From the NCBI GenBank assembly GCA_964528595.1, contig CAZGTM010000029.1, positions 1-45,391 of the forward strand: a DNA stretch of 45,391 bases, in the 5' to 3' direction. Below are positions 33,803 through 42,600 of this stretch, piece after piece. Origin of the DNA: CAYFKJ01 sp964528595. Its GTDB lineage: Bacteria > Pseudomonadota > Alphaproteobacteria > UBA2966. Position 1 is the first letter of the stretch. Each line of letters starts with the position of its first letter. The position numbers and the translations under genes are program-made. The notes under the pieces are model-generated. The model was not told the DNA's origin. It was given only the letters and a program-made list of their open reading frames with translations, and ran no database searches.

Positions 33803-34546
33803 TCAACGCGCGCCCTGGAATCCATAGCGGGCCAGGATTGGGCGAACGGCGCCTTCTTGCCGCATCACGGCGAGTGCGCTGTGCAATGCCGCGGCAACTT
33901 TGGCTGAAATCCGGGGGCCGCCGGCAATCCACACCGGCTGCTCGCGCACCGGTCGGCCAAAGCGGAGTTTGGCCTGGTTGATTTCCTTGATACCGCGGAA
34001 TTTATAGGCTGCCTCGTTGAGCGAGCCGTACCAGGCGTCGATACGACCTTTGACCAGCATCTGCACCAGGGCCCGGTCATTGGACACCGAGACAAGGTTT
34101 TGGAAACCGGCCCGTCGTAGCTCATCTTCCATGGAAGTCGCCCGCCAGACCCCGACGCGGGAGAGCTTGCGCGCGGATTCCAAATCATCGATGGGGGTGT
34201 CGAACGAAACAAACCCGAAGCGTAGGGGATAGAGCGTGCCGATCCAGGTGAACTGGTTCTCGCGCGCCGGCGTTCGTGAAAACGGGACGATGATGGCATT
34301 GGGCGAACCCTTGACCGAATTCACCGCCCGCGCCCAGGGTACGAAACGGACTTCAAGCTCGATGCCCGCCCGTTTCGCGGCTTCTTGTACGATTTCGATC
34401 GCCGTGCCCGGTTCGGCATCTTCGAGCATGGTCTGACCCGCGATCTCCGTCGTATAGAGCGTCAGTTTGTCGGCAGCGCGAACAGGCAACGTGATAACCG
34501 CGCAAAGCAGCAACGCCAACAAGTTTTGCCGCATCAGATTAAGCAT
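33803..34546 (-). CDS. Periplasmic amino-acid-type solute-binding protein
   Basis: A 247-residue family 3 solute-binding protein from ATG 34546. An upstream TTG at 34549 is also possible. The signal peptide is NLLALLLCAVITLPVRAAD. The mature protein shows GTAIEIVQEAAKRAGIELEVRFVPWARAVNSVK and LVQMLVKGRIDAWYGSLNEAAY, the usual two-lobe hinge layout. Polar-amino-acid binders are the common members, but ligand residues cannot be assigned. No ABC permease or ATPase gene is adjacent, so it is an orphan binder that may serve a distant transporter or a sensor. Confidence 0.87.
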   Translation of the reverse strand: MLNLMRQNLLALLLCAVITLPVRAADKLTLYTTEIAGQTMLEDAEPGTAIEIVQEAAKRAGIELEVRFVPWARAVNSVKGSPNAIIVPFSRTPARENQFTWIGTLYPLRFGFVSFDTPIDDLESARKLSRVGVWRATSMEDELRRAGFQNLVSVSNDRALVQMLVKGRIDAWYGSLNEAAYKFRGIKEINQAKLRFGRPVREQPVWIAGGPRISAKVAAALHSALAVMRQEGAVRPILARYGFQGAR

Positions 34547-34601
34547 CAATTTCGCCCACAGGTTCCAACCCCTACCTGAAGCATTACATGAAAACGAAGG
34601 T

Positions 34602-35789
34602 CTACACAGCTTGACCGGCCGTCCGCCGCCGCTTCACGGCGAGCCAAATGGTCGCCACCACGGTCACCGCGATGAACGGCGTGGCTCCGACATTGACACC
34701 TTGCCAACCGAAGAAATGCAACAACGTGCCGGAAGTGAGCGAGGCAATCGCTACCGTGCCAAAAACCATGAAATCGTTCGCAGCTTGGGTTTTCGCCTTT
34801 TCCGCTTCGGTGTAACACTCCGTCAGTAGCGTCGTGCCGCCTATGAACAGGAAGTTCCAACCCAATCCCAATGCCACAAGGGCGGTCCAATAGTGCGTTA
34901 GAGTGATATCCGATAATGAAAGGGCTAGCGATCCGGAAAGGAAAGCTGCACCCACAAAAATGATGCGCAATACGCCGAAACGGTGAATCAAGCTCCCCGT
35001 GAAGAATGACGGCGCAAACATTGCGAAAATGTGCCACCCGATCACGAAAGATGCATCTTCAAAGGGATGTCCGTGCACAACCATTGATATGGGGGTGGCG
35101 GTCATGACCAACGACATCACACCGTATCCAACCATGGCAGCTAACGCCGCAACAATGAAAACTGGCTGGGCCATGATTTCTGTGATTGGACGCCCCGTCT
35201 CGCGGCGTTGCTCCGCCGACATCTTTGGAATCCTGACCAATGACAACAGCGCCATTGCGAGTAGGCAGAGCACGATAATTGATGCAAAAGAGCCTAGGAA
35301 GGTGATTGGGTCAAATAGATCTTTAGTCCAAGTGGTACTACCTGGACCAAGAAAAGCTGCAATCAATCCGCCAGCCATAACCAGCGATATGGCCCTGGAC
35401 TTGAACTCCTCATTGGCGACATCAGCGCCTGCAAAGCGATAATACTGGCCAAATGCGTTGTACATACCGAGAAACGAAGTTCCGAAACAAAAGAGCCAAA
35501 AATCCCGATAGTAGACTGCCAGCGAACAGATTGTCGCACCCATAAGTCCTAACAAAGCACCGGTAACAAACCCAGCTCTCCGACCAACTCGCCGCATCCA
35601 GAAAGATGCCGGAATAATCGCGATCATGGTACCGATCATCATGGTGCTAACTGGTAGAGTCTGTAGCGACTTCTGGTCAGCCAAGGAATATCCTACGAGT
35701 CCGCCAATTGTAATCATGATCGACGTACCGGTTAAAACTAAGCCGGAACAAACCGCCATCACGGCGACGTTCTTTACCGCACCCTTCAT
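34602..35789 (-). CDS. MFS permease in a lower-GC segment
   Basis: A 395-residue permease from ATG 35789 (MKGAVKNVAVMAVCSG), with 12 hydrophobic segments. The A-type loop is ASFWMRRVGRRAGFVTG, and the second-half counterpart is FTGSLIHRFGVLRIIFVG. It resembles the MFS type annotated as a YcgR-independent multidrug or metabolite exporter, but the substrate is unknown. Three 60-bp lines counted in the gene gave 43%, 48% and 50% G+C, against about 67% in thiL next door. It interrupts the usual core order between thiL and hppA, so horizontal acquisition is likely. Confidence 0.88.
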   Translation of the reverse strand: MKGAVKNVAVMAVCSGLVLTGTSIMITIGGLVGYSLADQKSLQTLPVSTMMIGTMIAIIPASFWMRRVGRRAGFVTGALLGLMGATICSLAVYYRDFWLFCFGTSFLGMYNAFGQYYRFAGADVANEEFKSRAISLVMAGGLIAAFLGPGSTTWTKDLFDPITFLGSFASIIVLCLLAMALLSLVRIPKMSAEQRRETGRPITEIMAQPVFIVAALAAMVGYGVMSLVMTATPISMVVHGHPFEDASFVIGWHIFAMFAPSFFTGSLIHRFGVLRIIFVGAAFLSGSLALSLSDITLTHYWTALVALGLGWNFLFIGGTTLLTECYTEAEKAKTQAANDFMVFGTVAIASLTSGTLLHFFGWQGVNVGATPFIAVTVVATIWLAVKRRRTAGQAV

Positions 35790-35873
35790 CGTGCACCCGT
35801 TTCTGTTCAGATTGATCGCGCGGTCATCAATACCCGTCGGGGCGGCGGGGCGCAACGTCCATTCGCGAAAGTG

Positions 35874-36866
35874 TCAGAAGTGCCGCCAGCCGACGTGGTC
35901 GATCGGGATCGGATTACCTTGGCCGTCGAGAACGTTGACGCCCTCCCCCTGCCGTACAGTTCCGACTTGCGTCACGGCTACGCCGACCTCCGCGGCGATT
36001 GCGAAAATGGCCTCCGAGTTCGCCGCCGACGCCACAAAGGCCAGTTCGTAGTCGTCGCCGCCGCCCAGAATGATCGACATCAGGTCGGGGCTCGCCGCCA
36101 GGGCCGAGGTCGCGGGCGCGGACAGCGGAACGTCCTGTGCAACGAGGTCGATGGCGACATCGCCCGCCCGCGTCAGATGCGTCAGGTCGGCGACCAGGCC
36201 GTCGGAAACATCCAAACCAGCACTCGCCAAGCCGGCAAGTTTTTGGCCCAGGTCCAAGCGCGGTTGAGGCAGATCGTAGCGCTGCCGAAGATAATCGAGA
36301 GCGTCTCGGTCTAGAGCCTCCTGCCAGGTCTCGGCCATCCCCTTCACCAGTCGCAGACCCAAGGCCGCATCGCCGATGGTGCCGGAGACGAACACCCGGT
36401 CGCCATCCCTTGCGCCCGAACGCAGAATGGCCTTGCCCTGACCGACCGTGCCGAGCACCGTCAAGCTCAGCGTCAAGGGGCCGGCTGTTGAAACCGTATC
36501 GCCGCCTAAGAGACCAACGTTGAATTCCTGTTGGTCCGCGGCGAGGCCCGAGGCAAAAGCCTTCAGCCAATCGTCGCCGAGGGTCCCAGGCAAGGCCAAG
36601 GTCAGAAGATAGCCGTGTGGCCTCGCGCCCATGGCCGCGAGATCGGAAAGGTTGACGCGCAGCAGCTTCCGGGCAATCAGGTCGGGAGGTTCGTGACCGG
36701 TGAAATGCACGCCCTCGACCAGAGCATCCACGGTCGTGACAAGCTGCCGCCCCGCCGGCGGATCGAAGACCGCCGCATCGTCCTTGAGGCCGAAGGCGCC
36801 CGGTACCGCCGCGGCCAGCGGTGCAAAGTATTCGGCGATAAGGTCGAACTCGCCGCGCCGCTTCAA
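35874..36866 (-). CDS. thiL: Thiamine-monophosphate kinase
   Basis: A 330-residue PurM-like ATP-dependent enzyme: GEFDLIAEYFAPL, GLKDDAAVFDP (metal-binding aspartates), VEGVHF, the LGGDTVSTAG block, SAGLDVSDGLVADL, and the C-terminal GGGDDYELAF. It phosphorylates TMP to the cofactor TPP. The start is the TTG at 36864-36866, one base after the nusB stop; the frame is open further upstream but without family similarity. It is last gene of the rib-nusB-thiL block. Confidence 0.95.
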   Translation of the reverse strand: MKRRGEFDLIAEYFAPLAAAVPGAFGLKDDAAVFDPPAGRQLVTTVDALVEGVHFTGHEPPDLIARKLLRVNLSDLAAMGARPHGYLLTLALPGTLGDDWLKAFASGLAADQQEFNVGLLGGDTVSTAGPLTLSLTVLGTVGQGKAILRSGARDGDRVFVSGTIGDAALGLRLVKGMAETWQEALDRDALDYLRQRYDLPQPRLDLGQKLAGLASAGLDVSDGLVADLTHLTRAGDVAIDLVAQDVPLSAPATSALAASPDLMSIILGGGDDYELAFVASAANSEAIFAIAAEVGVAVTQVGTVRQGEGVNVLDGQGNPIPIDHVGWRHF

Positions 36867-36867
36867 T

Positions 36868-37353
36868 TCAGCTTGCCCCGCTCGCCGCCGGCAACTCACC
36901 AGGTCTGATGCTGCGGCTGAGGCTGTCGAGCGCCCCGTTGACGAAGCCCGGCTCCGCGCCATCGAAAAAGGCGTGCGCCACATCGACGTATTCGCTGATG
37001 ATCACGGCCGAGGGGGTATCGACGCGGGCCATCAGTTCATAGGCGCCGGCCCTCAGGATCTGCCGCACCGTGCGGTCCAGGCGGGAGGTCGCCCAGCCGC
37101 CGCTCAAGGCGCCGTCGACAACGCCGTCGATTTCCTCGAGGCGTTCGTGAACGCCTTTGACGACGTCGGAAAAGTATTCGGTATCGGCTTCGGCGAATTC
37201 CATGCCCTCGATTTCGGCGCCGAGACGGTGGGCGATGAATTCGGAAATGACGATTGAGGGCGGAACGTCCGCCGCCGTTTCGATCTGGTAGAGAGCTTGT
37301 ACCGCGCCTAGCCTTGCGGCACTGCGTTGGCTGGACCGGTCGCCGCCGCTCAT
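36868..37353 (-). CDS. nusB: Transcription antitermination factor NusB
   Basis: A 161-residue all-helical protein: RSAARLGAVQALYQIE near the N-terminus binds RNA (boxA) together with NusE, and DRTVRQILRAGAYELM and VIISEYVDVAHAFF are conserved. The final helix is WVN-like (GFVNGALDSLSR). It acts in rRNA antitermination and processing. Its ATG overlaps the ribH TGA by 4 nt, giving translational coupling, and it is followed at once by thiL. Confidence 0.96.
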   Translation of the reverse strand: MSGGDRSSQRSAARLGAVQALYQIETAADVPPSIVISEFIAHRLGAEIEGMEFAEADTEYFSDVVKGVHERLEEIDGVVDGALSGGWATSRLDRTVRQILRAGAYELMARVDTPSAVIISEYVDVAHAFFDGAEPGFVNGALDSLSRSIRPGELPAASGAS

Positions 37354-37811
37354 CGCGGTGGCAGGATCTGACGTTTGACGTCAATCATGCGGATTGCCGC
37401 ACTGGCCGCCGCGCCACCCTTGTTGCCTTTGTCGACCGCAGCGCGTTCCATGGCCTGTTCCTTGTTCTCGCAGGTCAGGATGCCGTTGCCGACGGCCACG
37501 GAAAAGTTCAGGGCGATGTCCATCAGGCCGCGAATGGATTCGGTGCAGACGTGGTCGTAGTGGCTGGTTTCACCCCGGATGACGCAGCCCAAAGCGACAT
37601 AGGCGTCGAAGCGCCGGCGTCCGCCGACCAGTTCGAGCGAGCGCACAGCCATGCGGATGGCGCTGGGGATTTCAAAGGCGCCGGGGACGGAAACGCGCGT
37701 GTACGTGCCGCCGGCCTTGCCGATGTCGGCGAGTGCACCCTTCACCAGTTCCTCCGCAATTTCCGGATAGAACTGCGAATCGATGACCAGCAAATAAGGT
37801 CCTTCGTCCAT
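37350..37811 (-). CDS. ribH: 6,7-dimethyl-8-ribityllumazine synthase
   Basis: A 153-residue icosahedral-type lumazine synthase: VSVPGAFEIPSAIRMAV, and the active-site stretch GCVIRGETSHYDHVC (75-89) with catalytic His87. The C-terminal NGILTCENKEQAMERA binds the phosphate substrate. It condenses 3,4-dihydroxy-2-butanone 4-phosphate with the pyrimidine to make lumazine, the penultimate riboflavin step. ATG 37811 has no strong leader. The nusB start overlaps its stop. Confidence 0.97.
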   Translation of the reverse strand: MDEGPYLLVIDSQFYPEIAEELVKGALADIGKAGGTYTRVSVPGAFEIPSAIRMAVRSLELVGGRRRFDAYVALGCVIRGETSHYDHVCTESIRGLMDIALNFSVAVGNGILTCENKEQAMERAAVDKGNKGGAAASAAIRMIDVKRQILPPR

Positions 37812-37891
37812 GGTTAACTGCCTTCCCTTAACCCAAGTCCACGCAAACTATAGTCGTAGCACCAAGCCCTTAACGAAACGTAGAGGCGACG

Positions 37892-39001
37892 TTACAGCGC
37901 CGGAATCGAGCGCCAATCGACAATCTTCAGGCCGTAGCCTTCAAGGCCGATGACATTGCGCCGCGAATTCGAGAGCAAAATCATATCCCGAACCCCGAGA
38001 TCGAGCAAAATCTGCGCGCCGATGCCGTAATCGCGCAACTGGTGTGAATCCGCCTCGGCCTCGCCGGTCATAGCTTTGACCTGATCGGACAGGCTGGTTC
38101 GGCGCGGCTCCCGGATCAGTACGATGACGCCGCGGCCTTCCCGGCCGATTTCCTTCATCGCCGAGTGAAGTTGGTCGCCGCGGTCTCCGTGACTGTGGAG
38201 AACGTCATCCAGCACCGAAAAGGCGTGCATGCGGACAAGGATGGGTTCATCGCCCGACAGATCCCCTTTAACCAAGGCAATATGTTCGGCGTATTCCGCT
38301 CGATTGACGTAGACCGAGAGGTGAAAATCGCCGCCGAAGTGGCTCTGGAATTCGGTTTCGACGGACTTTTCGACAAGATGGTCGTGGCGCCGGCGGTAGG
38401 CGATCAAATCGGCGATGGTGCCCACTTTCAGGCCATGGAACTGGGCGAATTGAATGAGATCGGGCAGACGGGCCATGGTGCCGTCGTCCTTCATGATCTC
38501 GCAAATCACGCCGGCGGGTAGGTATCCCGCCAGTCGCGCAATATCGACCGCCGCTTCGGTGTGGCCCGTACGAACCAGCACGCCGCCGTCGCGCGCCACC
38601 AGGGGAAAGACGTGGCCGGGGCTGTGGATGTCGTCCTTGCCCTTGGCCGGATCGATCGCCGCCGCGACCGTGGCGGCCCGGTCCGCCGCCGAAATGCCGG
38701 TGGTGACGCCCTCGACCGCCTCGATTGATACGGTGAACGCCGTCCCGTGCCGCGTCCTGTTGTGGCTCGACATCAGCGGCAGGTCGAGTTCCGTCACCCG
38801 TTCCGACGTCAGGGTCAGGCAGATCAGGCCGCGCCCGTACTTGGCCATGAAGTTGATGGCCTCGGCGTCGGCGATTTCAGCTGGAATGAACAGGTCTCCT
38901 TCGTTCTCCCGGTCTTCGTCGTCAACCAGAATGACCATGCGGCCCTTTTTCGCTTCCTCGATCAATTCCTCGGGCGAGGAAAGGAAATCCAACTCTTTCA
39001 A
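37892..39001 (-). CDS. ribBA: RibBA-type DHBP synthase with degenerate GTP cyclohydrolase II domain
   Basis: A 369-residue fusion. Residues 1-205 are 3,4-dihydroxy-2-butanone-4-phosphate synthase with intact DDEDRENEGD (27-36), HNRTRHGTAF and GHTEAAVDIA, so this activity is expected. Residues 206-369 have the GTP cyclohydrolase II fold, but the zinc loop reads RMHAFSVLDDVLHS without any of the three cysteines, so RibA activity is very doubtful. A separate ribA gene is needed elsewhere. The start is TTG 39001, supported by AGGAGG 7 nt upstream inside the ribE end. It is coupled to ribE. Confidence 0.93.
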   Translation of the reverse strand: MKELDFLSSPEELIEEAKKGRMVILVDDEDRENEGDLFIPAEIADAEAINFMAKYGRGLICLTLTSERVTELDLPLMSSHNRTRHGTAFTVSIEAVEGVTTGISAADRAATVAAAIDPAKGKDDIHSPGHVFPLVARDGGVLVRTGHTEAAVDIARLAGYLPAGVICEIMKDDGTMARLPDLIQFAQFHGLKVGTIADLIAYRRRHDHLVEKSVETEFQSHFGGDFHLSVYVNRAEYAEHIALVKGDLSGDEPILVRMHAFSVLDDVLHSHGDRGDQLHSAMKEIGREGRGVIVLIREPRRTSLSDQVKAMTGEAEADSHQLRDYGIGAQILLDLGVRDMILLSNSRRNVIGLEGYGLKIVDWRSIPAL

Positions 39002-39003
39002 CT

Positions 39004-39603
39004 TTATTCCTCCTCGGCGAGCCGGGCGACATAACGCGCCAGCACGTCGATCTCAAGATTTACCTTGTCGCCAACCTGCGATCCGCCGAACGTCGTGACT
39101 TCCTGGGTGTGCGGGATGAGGTTCACACCGAAGCTGTTTCCCGCAACCTCGTTGACCGTCAGCGAAACGCCATCCAACGCCACGGAACCCTTGGCGGCAA
39201 CGAATTTCGCGAGTTTTTGCGGTACCTTGAAGGAGAAGCGTTTCGAATCACCCTCCGCTTCGATCGCCGTAATTTCCGCCGTGCCGTCGACGTGGCCGCT
39301 GACGATATGGCCGCCGAGTTCGTCGCCGACCCGCAGGCTGCGTTCGAGATTGATTCTGGAACCCTCCCGCCAATCGCCCAAGTTGGTCAGCGACAGGGTT
39401 TCCGCCGAGGCGTCGACGGCGAACCAGCCGCCGCGGTCGTCCGTGCCCTTGTCGACAACGGTCAGACAAACGCCGGAGCAGGCGATCGATGCGCCCATGT
39501 CGATCTTGGTCGTATCCTGCGCCGTCGAGATAACAAATCGCGTGTCGCCCCGTTGCTCGATGGCGCGCACCTCTCCAAGTTCCGTAACAATTCCTGTGAA
39601 CAT
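39004..39603 (-). CDS. ribE: Riboflavin synthase alpha chain
   Basis: A 199-residue protein with two tandem lumazine-binding barrels. The first starts MFTGIVTELGEV with GASIACSGVCLTVV. The second has GGHIVSGHVDGTAEI and SVALDGVSLTVNEV, each with the substrate-binding dipeptide of the family. It dismutates two lumazines to riboflavin. The stop codon is preceded by a run that supplies the Shine-Dalgarno of ribBA, and the gene starts 12 bp after the ribD stop. Confidence 0.96.
   Translation of the reverse strand: MFTGIVTELGEVRAIEQRGDTRFVISTAQDTTKIDMGASIACSGVCLTVVDKGTDDRGGWFAVDASAETLSLTNLGDWREGSRINLERSLRVGDELGGHIVSGHVDGTAEITAIEAEGDSKRFSFKVPQKLAKFVAAKGSVALDGVSLTVNEVAGNSFGVNLIPHTQEVTTFGGSQVGDKVNLEIDVLARYVARLAEEE
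39009..39014 (-). promoter_or_regulatory. Strong Shine-Dalgarno deciding the ribBA TTG start
   Basis: On the minus strand AGGAGG, 7 nt before TTG 39001. It lies within the last codons of ribE (Glu-Glu-Glu) and supports the TTG as the real ribBA start. Confidence 0.8.
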
Positions 39604-39615
39604 ACTCTATTACCG

Positions 39616-40755
39616 TCAGTTAGCCGGTGCTTCGACCGCGTAGGTCTCCATCACATCGTCGCCCAGCACAATGGTTTCAATACGGCGGAATAGCGGGGCT
39701 TTGCCCAGGCTGTCAACCCCAAGTCCGGCAATCGCCCCCTGTCCGTCGCCGCCGATGACCATTGGCGCGCGAAACCAGACCAGCCGGTCAACCAGTCCAG
39801 CCCGGAAAAGTCCGGCGACAAGCCTGCCTCCGGCTTCCACCAGAAGACGCGTGATGCCCTGCTTTCCAATGACGTCGAAGACGGCATGAAGGTCCGGCCG
39901 GCCATCCGCGTCGGGGCTGACGTCAAAGACCTTCACGCCAGCCTCCACAAACGCTGCCCGGCGGTCGGCATCAGCGCCGCGCAGGGTGATGATCCAGCTT
40001 GGCGTCTGCTTGGCCGTCAAAGCCAGCTGGGATGTCAGCGGCGTCGAAAGCCGTCCGTCCACGACAATACGGATGGGCGAACGATCCTCAAGTCCCGGCA
40101 GGCGGCAGGTCAACGCCGGATTATCGGCCCTGGCCGTGCCCGAGCCGATCAATATGGCATCGTGGCTGGCCCTCAGGGCATGGCCGTGGGCACGCGCATC
40201 GGGGCCCGTGATCCACTGGCTATCGCCGTTGTGGGTTGCGATCTTGCCGTCCAGCGTGGTGGCTGTCTTGACGGTGACAAGGGGACGGCCATGTTTGAGC
40301 CGCGTGAAGAAACCCGCGTTGAGTTCGAAAGCGCTCGATCCTTCGACACCGACGTCAACGGCGATATCGGCGGCCTCCAGCGCGGCAATGCCGCCGCCGT
40401 CGGTACGTGGGTCCGGGTCGCGGCAGGCCACCACGACGCGCTTGATGCCCGCGTCGATCAAGGCCTGAGCACACGGCGGCGTTTCTCCGTGATGGGCGCA
40501 GGGCTCCAGCGTGACATAGGCCGTGGACCCGGCGGCGTCGGAGCCTGCGGCAGCCAGAGCTTCGGTTTCCGCATGCGGCCGGCCGCCGGCCTGGGTAACG
40601 CCGCGGCCGACGATCCTGCCGCCCTCACCCAGATCCTCGCGCACCAGGATGCAGCCGACGGCGGGATTGGGCGCAACGTTGCCGAGGCCCCGGTGCGCAA
40701 GCCCGAGGGCCGCGCGCATAAATGCCTGGTCGTCGGTGTTAATCGTGGTCGCCAC
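39616..40755 (-). CDS. ribD: Bifunctional riboflavin deaminase/reductase RibD
   Basis: A 379-residue two-domain enzyme. The deaminase half has zinc ligands His61 and the proton shuttle Glu63 in HAE, plus Cys86 and Cys95 in PCAHHGETPPC. The reductase half (from about 155) has the RibD C-terminal blocks VTVKTATTLDGKIA, IGSGTARADNPALT, IRIVVDGRLSTPL and LLVEAGGRLVAGLF. It deaminates and reduces the pyrimidine after GTP opening. The start is GTG 40755, overlapping nrdR by 17 nt; no ATG precedes the conserved N-terminus. Confidence 0.95.
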   Translation of the reverse strand: MATTINTDDQAFMRAALGLAHRGLGNVAPNPAVGCILVREDLGEGGRIVGRGVTQAGGRPHAETEALAAAGSDAAGSTAYVTLEPCAHHGETPPCAQALIDAGIKRVVVACRDPDPRTDGGGIAALEAADIAVDVGVEGSSAFELNAGFFTRLKHGRPLVTVKTATTLDGKIATHNGDSQWITGPDARAHGHALRASHDAILIGSGTARADNPALTCRLPGLEDRSPIRIVVDGRLSTPLTSQLALTAKQTPSWIITLRGADADRRAAFVEAGVKVFDVSPDADGRPDLHAVFDVIGKQGITRLLVEAGGRLVAGLFRAGLVDRLVWFRAPMVIGGDGQGAIAGLGVDSLGKAPLFRRIETIVLGDDVMETYAVEAPAN

Positions 40756-41200
40756 CGCTTAAGCCGCCAATGAACTCCTCGAAGTCCTTGGCCTCGCGGA
40801 AATTTCGGTAAACGGACGCGAAGCGCACGTAGGCCACGGGATCGAGATTTGATAACGCCTCCATGACAATCTCGCCGATCACGTCGGATTTGACGTCGCT
40901 CTCGCCGAGACTTTCGAGGCGCCGCACGATACCGCTGATCATGCGGTCGACGCGCTCCGGATCGACCGGGCGCTTGCGGGTCGAGATATGGATGGAGCGG
41001 GCCAGTTTTTCCCGGTCGAACGGCACGCGCTGGCCGTTTTTCTTGACGACGGTAAGTTCACGCAGCTGGACGCGTTCGAATGTCGTGAAACGGGAACCGC
41101 AGCCCGGACATAGCCGTCGCCGGCGGATCGCCGAGTTGTCCTCGGTCGGGCGTGAATCTTTTACCTGGGTGTCGTCGTTGCCGCAGAACGGACAGCGCAT
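40739..41200 (-). CDS. nrdR: Transcriptional repressor NrdR
   Basis: A 153-residue protein: N-terminal zinc ribbon with Cys3, Cys6, Cys31 and Cys34 (CPFC, CPGC), and the ATP-cone domain from about 49 with VVKKNGQRVPFDREKL and the conserved DVKSDVIGEIVMEAL. It represses ribonucleotide reductase genes in response to dATP/ATP. Its usual neighbours glyA and ribD flank it here. I did not recognise an NrdR-box in this window. Confidence 0.97.
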   Translation of the reverse strand: MRCPFCGNDDTQVKDSRPTEDNSAIRRRRLCPGCGSRFTTFERVQLRELTVVKKNGQRVPFDREKLARSIHISTRKRPVDPERVDRMISGIVRRLESLGESDVKSDVIGEIVMEALSNLDPVAYVRFASVYRNFREAKDFEEFIGGLSGGDHD

Positions 41201-41237
41201 GCCAACCCCTCCCTCTTTGAACTATTTTTCTTGTTCG

Positions 41238-42566
41238 TCAAACCGCCGCACCGTAGATCGGAAACCGGGCGCAAAGCGCGATGACTTCTTCCTTGGTTTT
41301 AGCTTCCTGATCGGCATTGCCCGTCTCCCCGTTTTCGGCAAGGCCTTCCAGGACGTCGGCAATCATCCGGCCGACTTGGCGGAACTCTTCGACGCCGAAC
41401 CCGCGCGTCGTCGCCGCCGGCGTGCCCAGCCGGACACCCGACGTGATCGTCGGTTTTTCGGGATCGAAGGGAACGCCGTTCTTGTTGCAGGTGATATGGG
41501 CGCGCTCCATCGCAGCCTCGGCGTCCTTGCCCGTCAAATTCTTGGAACGCAGGTCGACCAGCATCAGGTGCGTATCTGTACCGCCCGACACCATGTCGAA
41601 ACCGCGCGCGCCCAGCGAATTCGCCAGGGCCTGGGCGTTGTCGACGATCGCCTGGGCGTAATCTTTGAAATCCGGCCGCAAGGCTTCGCCAAGCCCGACC
41701 GCCTTGCCGGCGATCATCTGCAACAGCGGGCCGCCCTGGATACCGGGGAAAATCGCCGAATTGATTTTTTTCGAGATCGCCTCGTCGTCCGTCATGATCA
41801 TGCCGCCGCGGGCGCAACGCAACGTCTTGTGCGTCGTCGTCGTCACGACGTCGGCGATGCCAAACGGGCTGGGGTGCACGCCGCCGGCGACGAGGCCGGC
41901 GAAATGCGCCATGTCGACCATCAGGTAGGCGCCGACTTCATCGGCAATCTCGCGAAATTTTTCGAAATCGAGAAACCGCGGGTAGGCCGAGCCGCCGGCG
42001 ATGATGATTTTTGGCCGGCATTCCTTGGCCAGGTCCAGCACCTGACCGAAATCGATCTGGGCATCCTGCTGACGGACGCCGTACTGGATGGCGTTGAACC
42101 ATTTGCCCGACTGGTTGGGCGGCGCGCCATGGGTCAGGTGGCCGCCCGCCGCCAGCGACAATCCCATGACATTGTCGCCAGGTTGGGCCAGGGCCATGAA
42201 TACGGCCTGGTTTGCCTGGCTGCCGGAATGGGGCTGAACATTGACGAAATCGCAACCGAACAGTTCTTTGGCGCGGTCGATGGCCAGTTGCTCGATGACG
42301 TCGACATGCTGACAACCGCCATAGTAACGCCGGCCCGGATAACCTTCGGCATATTTGTTCGCCAGGACCGTGCCGGTGGCTTCGAGGACGGCGGCGCTGA
42401 CGATATTTTCGGACGCGATGAGCTCGATCTCGTTCTGCTGCCGGTCGAGTTCCCTGCCGATAGCGTTGAATACGTCCGCGTCGATGTCGGACAGCGGACT
42501 TGAGAAAAATTCCGACGTCTGGTCTTGCGCCAAACTGGCGTCGACAGGGGAAGCTGTGGATGTCAT
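41238..42566 (-). CDS. glyA: Serine hydroxymethyltransferase
   Basis: A 442-residue PLP enzyme: IELIASENIVSAAVLEA, the GYPGRRYYGG folate loop, QPHSGSQANQAVF, and PLP-lysine Lys247 in TTTTHKTLRC. It interconverts serine and glycine with tetrahydrofolate, feeding one-carbon units to thymidylate, purines and methionine. The start ATG 42566 gives an N-terminal extension of about 20 residues over E. coli GlyA. It lies between rpiB and nrdR, all on the minus strand, and is the entry to the riboflavin block. Confidence 0.97.
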   Translation of the reverse strand: MTSTASPVDASLAQDQTSEFFSSPLSDIDADVFNAIGRELDRQQNEIELIASENIVSAAVLEATGTVLANKYAEGYPGRRYYGGCQHVDVIEQLAIDRAKELFGCDFVNVQPHSGSQANQAVFMALAQPGDNVMGLSLAAGGHLTHGAPPNQSGKWFNAIQYGVRQQDAQIDFGQVLDLAKECRPKIIIAGGSAYPRFLDFEKFREIADEVGAYLMVDMAHFAGLVAGGVHPSPFGIADVVTTTTHKTLRCARGGMIMTDDEAISKKINSAIFPGIQGGPLLQMIAGKAVGLGEALRPDFKDYAQAIVDNAQALANSLGARGFDMVSGGTDTHLMLVDLRSKNLTGKDAEAAMERAHITCNKNGVPFDPEKPTITSGVRLGTPAATTRGFGVEEFRQVGRMIADVLEGLAENGETGNADQEAKTKEEVIALCARFPIYGAAV

Positions 42567-42600
42567 TTAAGTTGAACCTCGAGATATCTCTATTCAGGAT

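Noticed and set aside
40756..41237. Possible FMN riboswitch upstream of the riboflavin genes
   Set aside because: I looked in the gaps before ribD, ribBA and ribH for the conserved AGGG/GGTG RFN helices and found none. The genes are internal to a longer operon.
40863..42503. 546-codon plus-strand reading frame
   Set aside because: Antisense to glyA and nrdR, both unmistakable. The long open frame reflects GC-rich codon bias.
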